Shown piece by piece: positions 7,978 through 16,894 of a stretch of DNA of 49,838 nt. The DNA comes from an uncultured Fibrobacter sp. (lineage in GTDB: Bacteria; Fibrobacterota; Fibrobacteria; Fibrobacterales; Fibrobacteraceae), in assembly GCA_946408125.1 (NCBI GenBank), contig CAMJQW010000015.1, positions 1 to 49,838 of the forward strand, in the 5' to 3' direction. The notes under the pieces are model-generated. The model was not told the DNA's origin. It ran no database searches and was given only the letters and a program-made list of their open reading frames with translations. Position numbers and translations under genes: made by a program. The first letter of the stretch is position 1; the number at the start of each line of letters is the position of its first letter.

Positions 7978-9357
7978 ATGGAATCAATTTTCAGTAACGT
8001 GCTGATGTTCGTGCTGGGTCTTCTGGGCCTGAGCTTCCTCGTGACGATTCACGAGCTAGGCCACTTTGTAGTCGCGAAGTGGAACAACGTCAAGGTCAAC
8101 ACGTTCAGCATCGGTTTCGGAAAGAAGCTTATCCGCTACCGCCACGGCGAAACCGAGTATTGCATTTCGGCAATCCCGTTTGGCGGTTACGTCGCCATGG
8201 CGGGCGAGAATCCCGATACGCTCGAGGAGGGCGAGATTCCCGACGCGCGCGACTTCATGGGAAAATCCGTAGGGGCGCGCGCGGCGATTGCGTTCGCGGG
8301 CCCGTTCATCAATATCGCGTTTGCTTTTGTGCTGTTGATGCTGCTTTATATGGTGGGCGTGCAGGAACCCGCGACCAACGAATTGATTGTCGGATTTGTC
8401 GCCAAGGATTCCCCGGCCGAGGTGGCGGGCATTCAACCCGGCGATACCATCACTGCCATGAATGACAAGCCCACGCAGGGCTGGGACGATTTCCGCGAGC
8501 AGATCGGCGTGAGCCTCGGTGCGGAAGTTCCGCTTACGGTACACCGCGGTGGAGCACCGCTGACGCTTACCGTCGTTCCCGAAGAACTTGTCATTCCTTC
8601 GCAGGATTCCACTGGGTCCGAAATCAAGATGGGCATCGGCGATATCGGTATTTACCCGCGTAACCGGGTCATCGTGCGCTTGCCTCCCGTGGAAGGCTCC
8701 GCTGCCGCGAAGGCGGGCATTGTCGAAGGCGATACCATATTCGAAATCAATGGCGAACATATTTCGCGTTACGAAGAAGTCGTCCGCATTATCGACGGGA
8801 GCAAGGGCGAGACCGTGAACGTGACGCTTATCCGCAAGGGCGATACGCTTACGAAAGCGCTTACGCCTGCCTACAACGAGGAATACAAGCGTTACATGGT
8901 CGGTATCCAGATGGGCTACGTGCTCTTCCGCGAAGTGAAAACGGTGCGCCGTGGCCCGGTGGAAGCGTTCACGAAAACTTGCGCCACCAGCTGGAAAATG
9001 ACGACGAGCATCTTCCGCTATTTCAAGCGTATGTTCCAGGGGCAGGTGAAGGTCGATGCGTTCTCGGGCCCCGTTTCTATCGTGGCCGTGATGGGCAACG
9101 TATGGATGAGCGGCTTCCAGGACTTCCTGATGTTGCTCGCTCTCATCAGCATCAACCTGGGCGTGATGAACCTGCTGCCGCTCGCGATTACCGACGGTGG
9201 CCTCCTGATGTTCCTCGGGATCGAGAAGCTCCGCGGAAAACCGCTTTCGACGAAGACGCAAAGCGTCATTCAGAATGTCGCTGCGGCATTCTTCATCAGC
9301 TTCTTCGTGTTTATCACGATTCTTGATTTCGGAAAGCTTTCGCTTTTCTTGAAGTAA
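7978..9357 (+). CDS. rseP: RIP zinc metalloprotease RseP (site-2 protease family)
   Basis: This 459-residue inner-membrane protease cuts transmembrane segments, classically of anti-sigma factors in envelope stress. The zinc motif HELGH is at 25-29 in the first membrane helix. GGYVAMAGE follows, then two PDZ domains (roughly 135-200 and 230-300). The second metal-ligand region, NLLPLAITDGG, is near residue 400, followed by the last membrane helix. The motif reads ITDGG where many homologues have VLDGG, but the Asp ligand is kept. It is normally next to dxr; here it has its own predicted promoter after the cellulase terminator. It ends one nucleotide from the convergent wecE stop. Confidence 0.95.
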   Translation: MESIFSNVLMFVLGLLGLSFLVTIHELGHFVVAKWNNVKVNTFSIGFGKKLIRYRHGETEYCISAIPFGGYVAMAGENPDTLEEGEIPDARDFMGKSVGARAAIAFAGPFINIAFAFVLLMLLYMVGVQEPATNELIVGFVAKDSPAEVAGIQPGDTITAMNDKPTQGWDDFREQIGVSLGAEVPLTVHRGGAPLTLTVVPEELVIPSQDSTGSEIKMGIGDIGIYPRNRVIVRLPPVEGSAAAKAGIVEGDTIFEINGEHISRYEEVVRIIDGSKGETVNVTLIRKGDTLTKALTPAYNEEYKRYMVGIQMGYVLFREVKTVRRGPVEAFTKTCATSWKMTTSIFRYFKRMFQGQVKVDAFSGPVSIVAVMGNVWMSGFQDFLMLLALISINLGVMNLLPLAITDGGLLMFLGIEKLRGKPLSTKTQSVIQNVAAAFFISFFVFITILDFGKLSLFLK

Positions 9358-9358
9358 A

Positions 9359-10492
9359 TTACTTCCCGAAAAATTCTTTCACCTTGCTACAGACGAATTC
9401 CAGGTCTTCACGTTTCAGGCCGTAGAACATGGGAAGTCTGAGCAGGCGATCGCTTTCTCTAGTGGTATAGCGGTCTTCGCCGTTGAACCGCCCGAACCGC
9501 TTGCCCGCGGGGGCGCTGTGGAGCGGCACGTAGTGGAATACGGCGAGGATGCCGTTCTTGACGAGGTGCGCGATGAGCGCGGTACGCGTCTTGAGGTCGG
9601 CGACCTTCAGGTAGAACATGTGTGCATTGTGGCTGCATTCCGCCGGAATGATCGGTAGTTGCAGGTCACCGGCATCTTCGAGAGGTTGCAGGCGTTCGCG
9701 GTAGGCTTTCCAGCTTGACATGCGGTTGTCGAAGATCTTCTGCGCGTTTTCAAGTTCGGCATAGAGGTATGCCGCGTTCAGCTCGCTGGGCAGGTAGCTG
9801 GAACCGAGTTCCACCCAGGTGTACTTGTCGACTTCGCCGCGATGGAACTGCACGCGGTTCGTGCCCTTCTCGCGGATGATTTCGGCATGGTCGGCGTATT
9901 TCTTGTCGGAGATGAGGATGGCTCCGCCTTCGCCCATGCTGTAATTCTTGGTCTCGTGGAAACTGTAGCAGCCAAAATCGCCGAGCGATCCGAGTGCGCG
10001 TCCCTTGTAGGTGGACATCATTCCCTGTGCGGAATCCTCGATGACGAATAGATTGTGTCGCCGGGCAATTTCGTTGATGGTGTCCATTTCGCAGGCGACT
10101 CCCGCATAATGTACGGGGACGATGGCGCGGGTCTTTTCCGTAATCGCCTCTTCGATAAGCTTCTCGTCGAGGTTCATCGTGTCCGGACGGATATCTACGA
10201 ATACGCACTTGGCGCCTCGCATGGCGAATGCGTCGGCTGTGGAAACGAAAGTAAACGAAGGCATGATGACTTCGTCGCCGGGCTGGATGTTGCACAATAG
10301 CGCGGACATCTCAAGAGCGTGCGTACAGCTCGTGGTGAGGAGCGCGCGGGCGACTCCCGTCTTTTCTTGCAGCCAGGCGTGGCACTTCTGGTTGAATTGC
10401 CCGTCGCCGCAGATGCGGCCGCTTTCGACGGCTTGCCTCACGTAATCGATTTCGGGACCGACGAAGGGAGGCTGGTTAAATGGAATCCTCAT
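9359..10492 (-). CDS. wecE: dTDP-4-amino-4,6-dideoxygalactose transaminase-like PLP enzyme (WecE/RffA type)
   Basis: This 377-residue fold-type I aminotransferase belongs to the DegT/DnrJ/EryC1 family and is closest by eye to E. coli WecE. Shared segments include PFNQPPFVGPE, GDEVIMPSFTFVSTADAF, VPVHYAGVACEMDTI, IEDSAQG, the PLP-lysine segment FHETKNY, REKGTNRVQFHRG and ESDRLLRLPMFY. WecE transfers an amino group from glutamate to dTDP-4-keto-6-deoxyglucose to make dTDP-Fuc4N for surface glycans. No other dTDP-sugar gene lies nearby, so the glycan served is unknown. A TATATT hexamer 6 nt upstream and the lack of a Shine-Dalgarno predict a leaderless mRNA. Confidence 0.9.
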   Translation of the reverse strand: MRIPFNQPPFVGPEIDYVRQAVESGRICGDGQFNQKCHAWLQEKTGVARALLTTSCTHALEMSALLCNIQPGDEVIMPSFTFVSTADAFAMRGAKCVFVDIRPDTMNLDEKLIEEAITEKTRAIVPVHYAGVACEMDTINEIARRHNLFVIEDSAQGMMSTYKGRALGSLGDFGCYSFHETKNYSMGEGGAILISDKKYADHAEIIREKGTNRVQFHRGEVDKYTWVELGSSYLPSELNAAYLYAELENAQKIFDNRMSSWKAYRERLQPLEDAGDLQLPIIPAECSHNAHMFYLKVADLKTRTALIAHLVKNGILAVFHYVPLHSAPAGKRFGRFNGEDRYTTRESDRLLRLPMFYGLKREDLEFVCSKVKEFFGK

Positions 10493-10498
10493 GCTCTG

Positions 10499-10504
10499 AA
10501 TATA
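10499..10504 (-). promoter_or_regulatory. Predicted -10 element of wecE, leaderless type
   Basis: On the minus strand, 10504-10499 reads TATATT, followed by 6 nt (CAGAGC) and the ATG. There is no ribosome-binding site. This is one of the cleanest examples of the recurring hexamer-to-ATG spacing. Confidence 0.55.
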
Positions 10505-10538
10505 ACTTTTTATCTATCGGATAATGAATGCCGGAATG

Positions 10539-10569
10539 AAAAATCCCCGCAGGTGTAATCCTGCGGGGA
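10539..10569 (-). terminator. Rho-independent terminator of the GH26 cluster
   Basis: Complementary arms at 10544-10553 and 10560-10569 form a 10-bp perfect stem (CCCCGCAGG core) with a 6-nt loop. Read on the minus strand it is followed by TTTTT (10543-10539). It lies 26 nt past the stop of the last GH26 gene. Confidence 0.85.
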
Positions 10570-10594
10570 GAAGGAGTTCAAGACTTGTTGTTGA

Positions 10595-12496
10595 CTACTT
10601 GATGTTTATCGGCTGCGTGGCGGTGATACCCGTTCCCTTTGCACGCACGATGTAGCGGCCCTTGGGCATGTCGACCAGGCTGAAAGCGTAGCTTCCGGCG
10701 GCGAGATGGCCCCTGTAGAGCGTCGCGACGCGCTTGCCTGTCATGCCGAATATGTCGATCGAGACGAGGCCCGACTTGGCCGTGGTGAGCGAGATGGTGT
10801 TGCCGGAAACGCTAATCTTGGAGGCGGCGGTTGAAATCTTCGGCTCGATGGCGGCTCCCTCGATGCTCGTATCGGCAACGAATTTGTCCCAGCCGGGCAT
10901 ATTGTCGAGGGCGATAATGCGTTCGTCGTCCAGGTTCCTTTTCCACATGTCGGTCGGAGTCTTTTCCAAAAAGTTTCCGCTCCAGGTCTGGCTCCATGTC
11001 ATCCAGTAACTCCAATAGGCCTTGTCTTCGGCAATGCTGTCGATGTCCGGAATGGCGCCGTTTTCGCTCAGGGCAATCATCTTGCTTGTACCGACGTCGC
11101 TCACAATCTTGTTGTAGTAATTGGCGGCGGAATTGTGGTCGTTCAGTGGGTCGTAAATGTCGACCGCCACGATGTCCACGTATTCATCGCCCGGGTACCA
11201 GACTGCATTGAGAGCGCTGTAGTCGTAACCAAGTGCCGGATCGGTATTGATGTTCCAGACCCAAATCAAGTTGTTGAGCTTGTTGGTTTCGACCATGCGC
11301 TTGAACACCAAGCGGTACAGCTGCACATAACATTCGGCACCAGCGGTGCCCCACCAGAACCAGCCACCGCTTGCTTCGTGGAGCGGGCGCCACACGACCG
11401 CGATACCCTTTTCTTGCAGTTGTTTGAAGTAGCCCGAAACAATGTCCACGTCGGCGACGATGTCCTTATATTCCTGCGAGGTTTCGTCAATTTCCTGACA
11501 CTTGTCACCCTTGAAGGCCTTGGTGTAGTTAAAGCAGGTGTTGCTTTCGCTGGTGCCCTTGACGCCTTCGGTGCAACCGCTGGCGTTGAATCCGTTCATG
11601 GGGTAGGTATCCTTGGTGTAGAATACGGTATCTTCGCCGACTTTCCAGTGCCAAGTGTAGGTCGGAATGCCGCCCATGTTCCACAGGTCTTCGGTCATCA
11701 GGAGGTTGTTTTCGGTATAGCCCTTGAACCAGCCTTCTTCGTGGTGGCCGCCTGCGGCAAAGAGCATGTCGAAACCACCGATGGCGGGGTAGTGGCCGCT
11801 ACGCTTGTAGAATTCGTCGATGTCGGTCTGCCCCTTCCAAGAAACCTGTTCGTCGGTATACTTGCAAGAATCTGCGGGCGTGCAGCCACCGGGCGGAATA
11901 ATCTTCATGTCGCCGTAATTGTAGTTGAAATTCTGGTCGCTGATCATCATGCCGCTGATGGTCTTTTTTCCAAAGTTTTCACGCAGGAAGGAATAGACTT
12001 TGCGAGCGCTTTCGCTTGCATTCGGGGTGACCGGGGCCGCACTGATTTTGAACTCGGGGTCGGGATGGCGTTCTACGGTGATATAGTCTACGCCAATGGC
12101 CTGGTTGCCGACGGTAATCTGGTTTTCACCGACCTTCATTTTGGCCGAGGCCGCGATGACGTAGCTGGAATCGCAGTTACGCGGGGTCGTGAGCATAGAA
12201 CCCGATTCTACTCCGTTGACCACGATTTTCGAGGTGATCCAGTCGTATTGCTTGATCAACACTTTGGTGGTGATGTCGTAGACGGCTGTTTCTTCGACTT
12301 TGACCGTAAACGTGATGCCGCTGGCGTCGGCAGGCTTTGCGTACTTGCCGCCCGAATAATCGGCATCTTCGACAATGGTTGCGCTGGCCAAATCCTCGGC
12401 TTCGTAAGTTGTCGGTGCGGCAAAAACCGATGTTGTCGCGACTGCTGCGGCAAAAGTCATTGCGGTGCATGCTCCCGCGAATAATTTACATCCCAT
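10595..12496 (-). CDS. Secreted GH26 beta-mannanase with CBM35-like module (copy 1)
   Basis: This protein of about 633 residues hydrolyses internal beta-1,4-mannosyl links of mannan. The signal peptide ends near VFA (about 26). A CBM35-like module (about 29-145, YEAEDLASAT ... GVDYITVERH) precedes the GH26 domain (about 160-500). The acid/base is Glu374 in WRPLHEASGGWFWW and the nucleophile Glu478 in ALSENG. The last 60 residues (GLVSIDIFGMTGKRVATLY onward) form a sorting-like domain nearly the same as in copy 3. The start at 12496 has AGGAG 9 nt upstream; an ATG at 12502 is also possible. It is the last gene of the three and lies 62 nt after copy 2. Confidence 0.9.
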   Translation of the reverse strand: MGCKLFAGACTAMTFAAAVATTSVFAAPTTYEAEDLASATIVEDADYSGGKYAKPADASGITFTVKVEETAVYDITTKVLIKQYDWITSKIVVNGVESGSMLTTPRNCDSSYVIAASAKMKVGENQITVGNQAIGVDYITVERHPDPEFKISAAPVTPNASESARKVYSFLRENFGKKTISGMMISDQNFNYNYGDMKIIPPGGCTPADSCKYTDEQVSWKGQTDIDEFYKRSGHYPAIGGFDMLFAAGGHHEEGWFKGYTENNLLMTEDLWNMGGIPTYTWHWKVGEDTVFYTKDTYPMNGFNASGCTEGVKGTSESNTCFNYTKAFKGDKCQEIDETSQEYKDIVADVDIVSGYFKQLQEKGIAVVWRPLHEASGGWFWWGTAGAECYVQLYRLVFKRMVETNKLNNLIWVWNINTDPALGYDYSALNAVWYPGDEYVDIVAVDIYDPLNDHNSAANYYNKIVSDVGTSKMIALSENGAIPDIDSIAEDKAYWSYWMTWSQTWSGNFLEKTPTDMWKRNLDDERIIALDNMPGWDKFVADTSIEGAAIEPKISTAASKISVSGNTISLTTAKSGLVSIDIFGMTGKRVATLYRGHLAAGSYAFSLVDMPKGRYIVRAKGTGITATQPINIK

Positions 12497-12558
12497 AATC
12501 ATACACTCCTTTTTTTGCATTGTCATCCCGGACACCGTTCCGGAATCGCCAAGTTCTA

Positions 12559-14352
12559 TTACTTTACAAGAATTTTTCCTTTCTGCGTAAATCCGTTCCC
12601 ATGCAATTTTACGAGGTAATGTCCAGCTACAATCCCGTTCAAGTTGATGCTTGCGTTTGTACCGTTAATCGTGTGGTTTATCACCTGATTTCCTTGCATG
12701 TCAAAAATCGTGACTTTTGTGGTGGCGTTTGCAGCAAAGCTCGGAATATTCACTTGCAAATTCTTGCCAATAACAGACAACCTTGCGGAGGCCTTTTGAG
12801 CGAGAGGCATATTCTTGATTCCCGTTGTCGGCGGCGTGACGATTTCGTACTTGTCCCAGCCTGGCATGTCATCGAGAGTCAAAGTGTACTCGTTGTTCAT
12901 GACGGTCTTCCAGCTTTCTTTGGTGTTGTCGTTTGCCCAGCCTTCCATCGCATAGTCGCCATACCACGGCATAAACCAGCTCCAGTTGGCGCCATCGGCC
13001 TTCATCTCGTCAGGATAAGGTACGGAACCGTTTTCGCTGAGAGTTACGATCTTTCTGCCTCCGAAAATTTCCTTGACCGTTTCAAAACTGCCGACAAGGC
13101 TGGAGTGGTTCGATTCGCGTGGGTAGTAATAGTAGTCGCGGCCCACAACGTCCACGTATTCATCGCCCGGATACCAGTCGAGAGCGTCGCTCGCTTCGTC
13201 GGTGGTCCACACCCAAATCAAGTTATGCAAACCTTTCTGGTTCACGAAAATATCGAACATGAGCTTGTACAAAGCGACGCATGACTTTGCGCCATCGGTA
13301 CCCCACCAGAACCATTTTCCGCTAGCTTCGTGGAGAGGACGCCAAAGAACGGCGACGCCTTCTTTTTGCAAAGTCAAAAGTGAGTCGGCGATCATTTCCA
13401 TGTCGCGGACAATGGCCTTGTATTCATCGCTACTTGTTTTCCATTTGCCGGTGGATTCGTCGTAAGCCTTGTTGATACTGAATTCGGTGTAGGGATCGTT
13501 TCCGCTCGATTGCGTGTAGAATGCTTCGACTTCGTGCATCGGGTCTTTCCAATGCCAGTTGAATTGCGGAATGCCACCTGCTTTCCAGACCGTCTTTGCC
13601 ATTTCGAGCGAAGCGTGCGTGTACCCCTGATACCATTGCTGGTCGGAATTCTTGCCGGATGCGTGCAAAAAGTCGAAGCCCACGAGAACCACGTTCTTGC
13701 CGCTTGCTTCGTGGATGTATTTGAGTTCGGTTTGCGTTTCGTAGTTTTGTGGGGTGTACTGGCCGTCGTTTTCGAACGGGCGTTCCGTCATGACGCCGCT
13801 AATCACGTGCTTGCCGAAATTGTTGTACAGGAAATTGTAGAGTTTCTGTGCACTTTCGGTCGGTTCCGGCGTGACAGGGGTCGGGGAGATGTTCCACGGG
13901 CTTGCTTCGTATTCCGTGAGCTCGATGTAGTCGAGGTTGACGTAACCCCAGCTGTGGACGATGCCTATCTTGTTTTCGCCTTCGGTAAGCTTGATTTTGC
14001 CCGCTCCCTTGATGGTCGTGAACTCGTCAGAAATTCCAAAGGAAATCTGCCCTGCAGAAACGCCGTTGACGGTCAAGTTCTGGATTTTGCTGGTCGATTC
14101 CGATGGTATTTGGTAATTTGCCCAAAGCGTGTAATAGCCCGTCGCGGGGACAGTCACCTTGAACTCCAAATTGCCGTCTTTCATATCGACGTACTTTCCG
14201 CCCGAAGCTTTGGCATCTTCGATTACGAGGACTTTGTGGTCGTCGGCGAGGACTGCGTCTTCGGCTTCTAAGCGGATGGGGGTGGCCGCAAAAGCGACTG
14301 TTGCAAAAGAGACCGTTGCAATCGTCAAGGCAAAAGTTTTATGCATCATCAT
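12559..14352 (-). CDS. Secreted GH26 beta-mannanase with CBM35-like module (copy 2)
   Basis: This 597-residue protein has a signal peptide ending AFA (about 22), a CBM35-like module (about 26-148, IRLEAEDAVL ... VNLDYIELTEY), a GH26 domain (about 160-510) and a C-terminal beta module (about 525-597). Glu342 in WRPLHEASGKWFWW is the expected acid/base and Glu440 in TLSENG the nucleophile. Its C-terminal module (VTIFDMQGNQVINH ... KGKILVK) differs from the near-identical pair in copies 1 and 3. The start has GGAG 5 nt upstream, with three consecutive ATG codons. By eye its third positions are more A/T-rich than those of its neighbours, which hints at a different history. It is probably co-transcribed with copy 1. 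Confidence 0.9.
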   Translation of the reverse strand: MMMHKTFALTIATVSFATVAFAATPIRLEAEDAVLADDHKVLVIEDAKASGGKYVDMKDGNLEFKVTVPATGYYTLWANYQIPSESTSKIQNLTVNGVSAGQISFGISDEFTTIKGAGKIKLTEGENKIGIVHSWGYVNLDYIELTEYEASPWNISPTPVTPEPTESAQKLYNFLYNNFGKHVISGVMTERPFENDGQYTPQNYETQTELKYIHEASGKNVVLVGFDFLHASGKNSDQQWYQGYTHASLEMAKTVWKAGGIPQFNWHWKDPMHEVEAFYTQSSGNDPYTEFSINKAYDESTGKWKTSSDEYKAIVRDMEMIADSLLTLQKEGVAVLWRPLHEASGKWFWWGTDGAKSCVALYKLMFDIFVNQKGLHNLIWVWTTDEASDALDWYPGDEYVDVVGRDYYYYPRESNHSSLVGSFETVKEIFGGRKIVTLSENGSVPYPDEMKADGANWSWFMPWYGDYAMEGWANDNTKESWKTVMNNEYTLTLDDMPGWDKYEIVTPPTTGIKNMPLAQKASARLSVIGKNLQVNIPSFAANATTKVTIFDMQGNQVINHTINGTNASINLNGIVAGHYLVKLHGNGFTQKGKILVK

Positions 14353-14382
14353 ATAATCTCCAGGCAGGGCTTATCTTTCTTA

Positions 14383-14422
14383 AAATAATTCCCCGTAGCC
14401 AATTTCGTCAAGCTACGGGGAA
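14383..14422 (-). terminator. Terminator between GH26 copies 3 and 2
   Basis: TTCCCCGTAGC (14389-14399) and GCTACGGGGAA (14412-14422) form a perfect 11-bp stem with a 12-nt loop. On the minus strand it is followed by TTATTTT. It would end or attenuate the copy 3 transcript before copies 2 and 1, so the cluster may give graded expression. Confidence 0.8.
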
Positions 14423-14444
14423 TCCAAAAGTCATGAAAGTAAAG

Positions 14445-16748
14445 TTACTTGACGAGAATCGGCTTGGTAGCGGCAATACCCGCGCCCTTCGCACGCACGA
14501 TGTAGCGGCCCTTGGGCATGTCGGCGAGGCTGAAGGCGTAGCTGCCGGCGGCGAGGTTGCCCTTGTAGAGCGTTGCAACGCGCTTGCCGTTCATGCCGAA
14601 TACGTCGACCGATACGAGACCCGCCTTCGCGGTAGAAAGTGAAATCGTGTTGCCCTGGATGCCGAACTTGGCGGCAGAGGCGGCCACGGTCTTGATTGCG
14701 TTTGTTCCTTCGCTTTCGAGCTTGATGCTCTTGACGGTCTTTTCGCTGCCTTCGGAAACGCTGAAGAGGCTCTTTGCATCATCGAACGTGGTCACGACGG
14801 TGCCATCGTCGGCAATGAGGTTGTCGAATGTTACGGTGCCGTTGAATCCTTCGGCGCTTGCGACGAATACGAGCGAGAAGAGATTGTCGAGATCAATGGG
14901 GTGCTCTGTGCCCGCGTCGTCCTTGTAGAGCGTGATGTCGAAGGTGCAGGTCTTGGAACCGCCATCTTCTTCCATCCAGCAACCGTCGCTAGGCGATTGC
15001 TCCCAGGTCCAGGCGCTGTCGGCCATGCCATTGCGCACGAATGCGAGCCCAATCCATACGCCGCCTTCGGCTGCGCCGGTTCCGTCCACGGAGATGTCGA
15101 CGGAAAGAGTCTTTGCCTTGGTGAGGTCGGGAAGTTTTGTTGTGTTGATGAGGGCGCCGTCTTTTCCGAGGGCGTAGGTGACGACCATCTTGTCTTCTTT
15201 CTTGTTGCCGGCAGCTTTTTCGGGGTCGCCGCTGAAAGTGGATGTCGCCTTGGCGACTTGGCATGTTCCCGTTCCGGAATTCGCTTCGGTGTAAGAAGCC
15301 CAGCCAGGCATCTTGTCGAGGGTAATGATGCGCTCGTCTTCCATGTTGCTTTTCCAAACTTCGTTCTTGGTCTGTCCGGGCCACTTGCCGCTCCAAGTGC
15401 CATACCAGGGCATCCACCAGCTCCATACGGATTCGTCGGTATGCATGTTGTTCACGTCGGGAATGGGACCGTTTTCGCTGAGGGCGAGGATCTTGGATAA
15501 GCCCCACTTGGTCTTGAAATCGTCAAAGGCGGCCGAGTTGCTGGAGTGAACATTGTCGTCGTTGTAGATGTCGATGGAGAGGACATCGTAGTAGGTTTCG
15601 CCCGGATTCCAGTCGGTGAGGGATGTCGAACTCGGGTTGAATACCCAGACCAGGTTCTTGACGCCCTTGGTGAAAACCATTCGTTCGTAGACGAGGCGGT
15701 ACAGGGCGGCAAGCTGTTTTCCCGTATGCGTACTCCACCAGAACCAGGTTCCGCCTGCTTCGTGGAGCGGGCGGAAAATTGCCGCGACATTTTCGCTTTG
15801 CAGGGCGAGGAAGTAGTTGGCGATGTCGTCGATGTCCGCAATGATTCCCTTGTAGGCGGCAGAGAGCGTATCCCAGGTGGTAGTGCCCGTCATGAAAGCT
15901 TGGGTGAAGTCGAAGGTCGTGTAATCCTTGCCCTCGCCTGCGGCATTCTGGTTTGCATAGAAGGCGTCAACGGAATCGGAAGGATCCTTCCAGTGCCAGG
16001 TGAACGCTGGGATGCCGCCTTTGTTCCAGAGATCCTTGGCAAGCGCGATTGCCTTTTCGGTGTAGCCCTTGTTCCAGCTGTTGGTCGCGTTGGGGCCGTT
16101 TGCAAAGAGGAAGTCTACGCCGACAAGTGCTGGGTACTTGCCGCTGCGCGTGTAGATGTCTTGAACATCGGGGTGCGTCGTGACTTCCTTGCTGGCGTCA
16201 TATCCTTCCATGTCGCCGGTCATGATGCCGCTGATTGTTTTTTTGCCGAAGTTGTTCACGAGGAAGTTATATAGCTTGACGGCTTCCGGTGTAGCGTTCG
16301 GAGTAATCGGGGTGTTGCAGAGGGCGAAAGGCTTGGAAGTGTAAGGCTCAAGATCGATGTAGTCTACGCTGATCCAACCCCAGAATTTTTTGATGCCGAC
16401 GGTGTTCGCGCCCGCCTTGAGCGTCACGATGGTTGAAATGTCGGTGAAGGTTGAGGCTGCGTTGAAGTCGATTTGCCCGACCTGGTCGCCATTGACAGTG
16501 ATGTAATTCGACTTGAAGTCGCCAGCCTTGTAGTGGATGGTGAGCAGGAACTTGCCTGCGGCTTCAGCGGTGACGCTGAATTCGATGTCGCCTTCTTTCT
16601 GGTCGACATAGGCGCCGCCCGAGGCGTTCTCGCTGGTGACTTTTTCGGCGGTGCCCGACAGGGTGGCCGACTCGGCTTCGTACTGGGCCGCGAAAGAAAC
16701 TGTGGCGGTGGCGAGGCCGAAAGCAAGAATTGTTTTCAAAAATCCCAT
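14445..16748 (-). CDS. Secreted GH26 beta-mannanase with CBM35-like module and extra beta-sandwich domain (copy 3)
   Basis: This is the largest of the three mannanases at 767 residues. The order is: signal peptide (ends near SFA, 20), CBM35-like module (about 22-135, YEAESATLSG ... VDYIDLEPY), GH26 domain (about 148-490), a second non-catalytic beta-sandwich (about 495-670) and a sorting-like C terminus (about 705-767). Glu330 in FRPLHEAGGTWFWW is the expected acid/base and Glu425 in ALSENG the nucleophile. The extra domain, with FDNLIADDGTVV, resembles CBM11/CIA30-like carbohydrate-binding sandwiches; the family call is tentative. AGGAG lies 6 nt before the ATG. It is the first gene of the cluster. 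Confidence 0.9.
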   Translation of the reverse strand: MGFLKTILAFGLATATVSFAAQYEAESATLSGTAEKVTSENASGGAYVDQKEGDIEFSVTAEAAGKFLLTIHYKAGDFKSNYITVNGDQVGQIDFNAASTFTDISTIVTLKAGANTVGIKKFWGWISVDYIDLEPYTSKPFALCNTPITPNATPEAVKLYNFLVNNFGKKTISGIMTGDMEGYDASKEVTTHPDVQDIYTRSGKYPALVGVDFLFANGPNATNSWNKGYTEKAIALAKDLWNKGGIPAFTWHWKDPSDSVDAFYANQNAAGEGKDYTTFDFTQAFMTGTTTWDTLSAAYKGIIADIDDIANYFLALQSENVAAIFRPLHEAGGTWFWWSTHTGKQLAALYRLVYERMVFTKGVKNLVWVFNPSSTSLTDWNPGETYYDVLSIDIYNDDNVHSSNSAAFDDFKTKWGLSKILALSENGPIPDVNNMHTDESVWSWWMPWYGTWSGKWPGQTKNEVWKSNMEDERIITLDKMPGWASYTEANSGTGTCQVAKATSTFSGDPEKAAGNKKEDKMVVTYALGKDGALINTTKLPDLTKAKTLSVDISVDGTGAAEGGVWIGLAFVRNGMADSAWTWEQSPSDGCWMEEDGGSKTCTFDITLYKDDAGTEHPIDLDNLFSLVFVASAEGFNGTVTFDNLIADDGTVVTTFDDAKSLFSVSEGSEKTVKSIKLESEGTNAIKTVAASAAKFGIQGNTISLSTAKAGLVSVDVFGMNGKRVATLYKGNLAAGSYAFSLADMPKGRYIVRAKGAGIAATKPILVK

Positions 16749-16770
16749 AGTTAACTCCTGTTTTCTCTTG

Positions 16771-16776
16771 AAAATA
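16771..16776 (-). promoter_or_regulatory. Possible -10 element of the GH26 cluster
   Basis: On the minus strand 16776-16771 reads TATTTT, 22 nt before the ATG of GH26 copy 3 and upstream of its AGGAG. Position and composition fit a promoter with a short leader. Confidence 0.4.
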
Positions 16777-16825
16777 TCTTAAATAAAAGCCTTTATATCG
16801 AAAAAATAGCGCACCGTTGAACATA

Positions 16826-16846
16826 TCGTTGGGTATTTCGCAACGA
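16826..16846. promoter_or_regulatory. Candidate operator before the GH26 cluster
   Basis: TCGTTG (16826-16831) and CAACGA (16841-16846) form a perfect 6-bp inverted repeat with a 9-nt spacer, about 50 nt upstream of the predicted -10. A second repeat, ACGCA/TGCGT, lies at 16863-16877. The spacing suits a dimeric regulator, but nothing ties it to a specific protein. Confidence 0.3.
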
Positions 16847-16894
16847 AAAAGCGGTTTAATCTACGCAAAATCTGCGTTAAATAGAGACGGTGTG

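Noticed and set aside
12536..12558. CCGGA/TCCGG pairing near the junction of GH26 copies 2 and 1, considered as a terminator
   Set aside because: The stem is only 5 bp and no T run follows in either direction.
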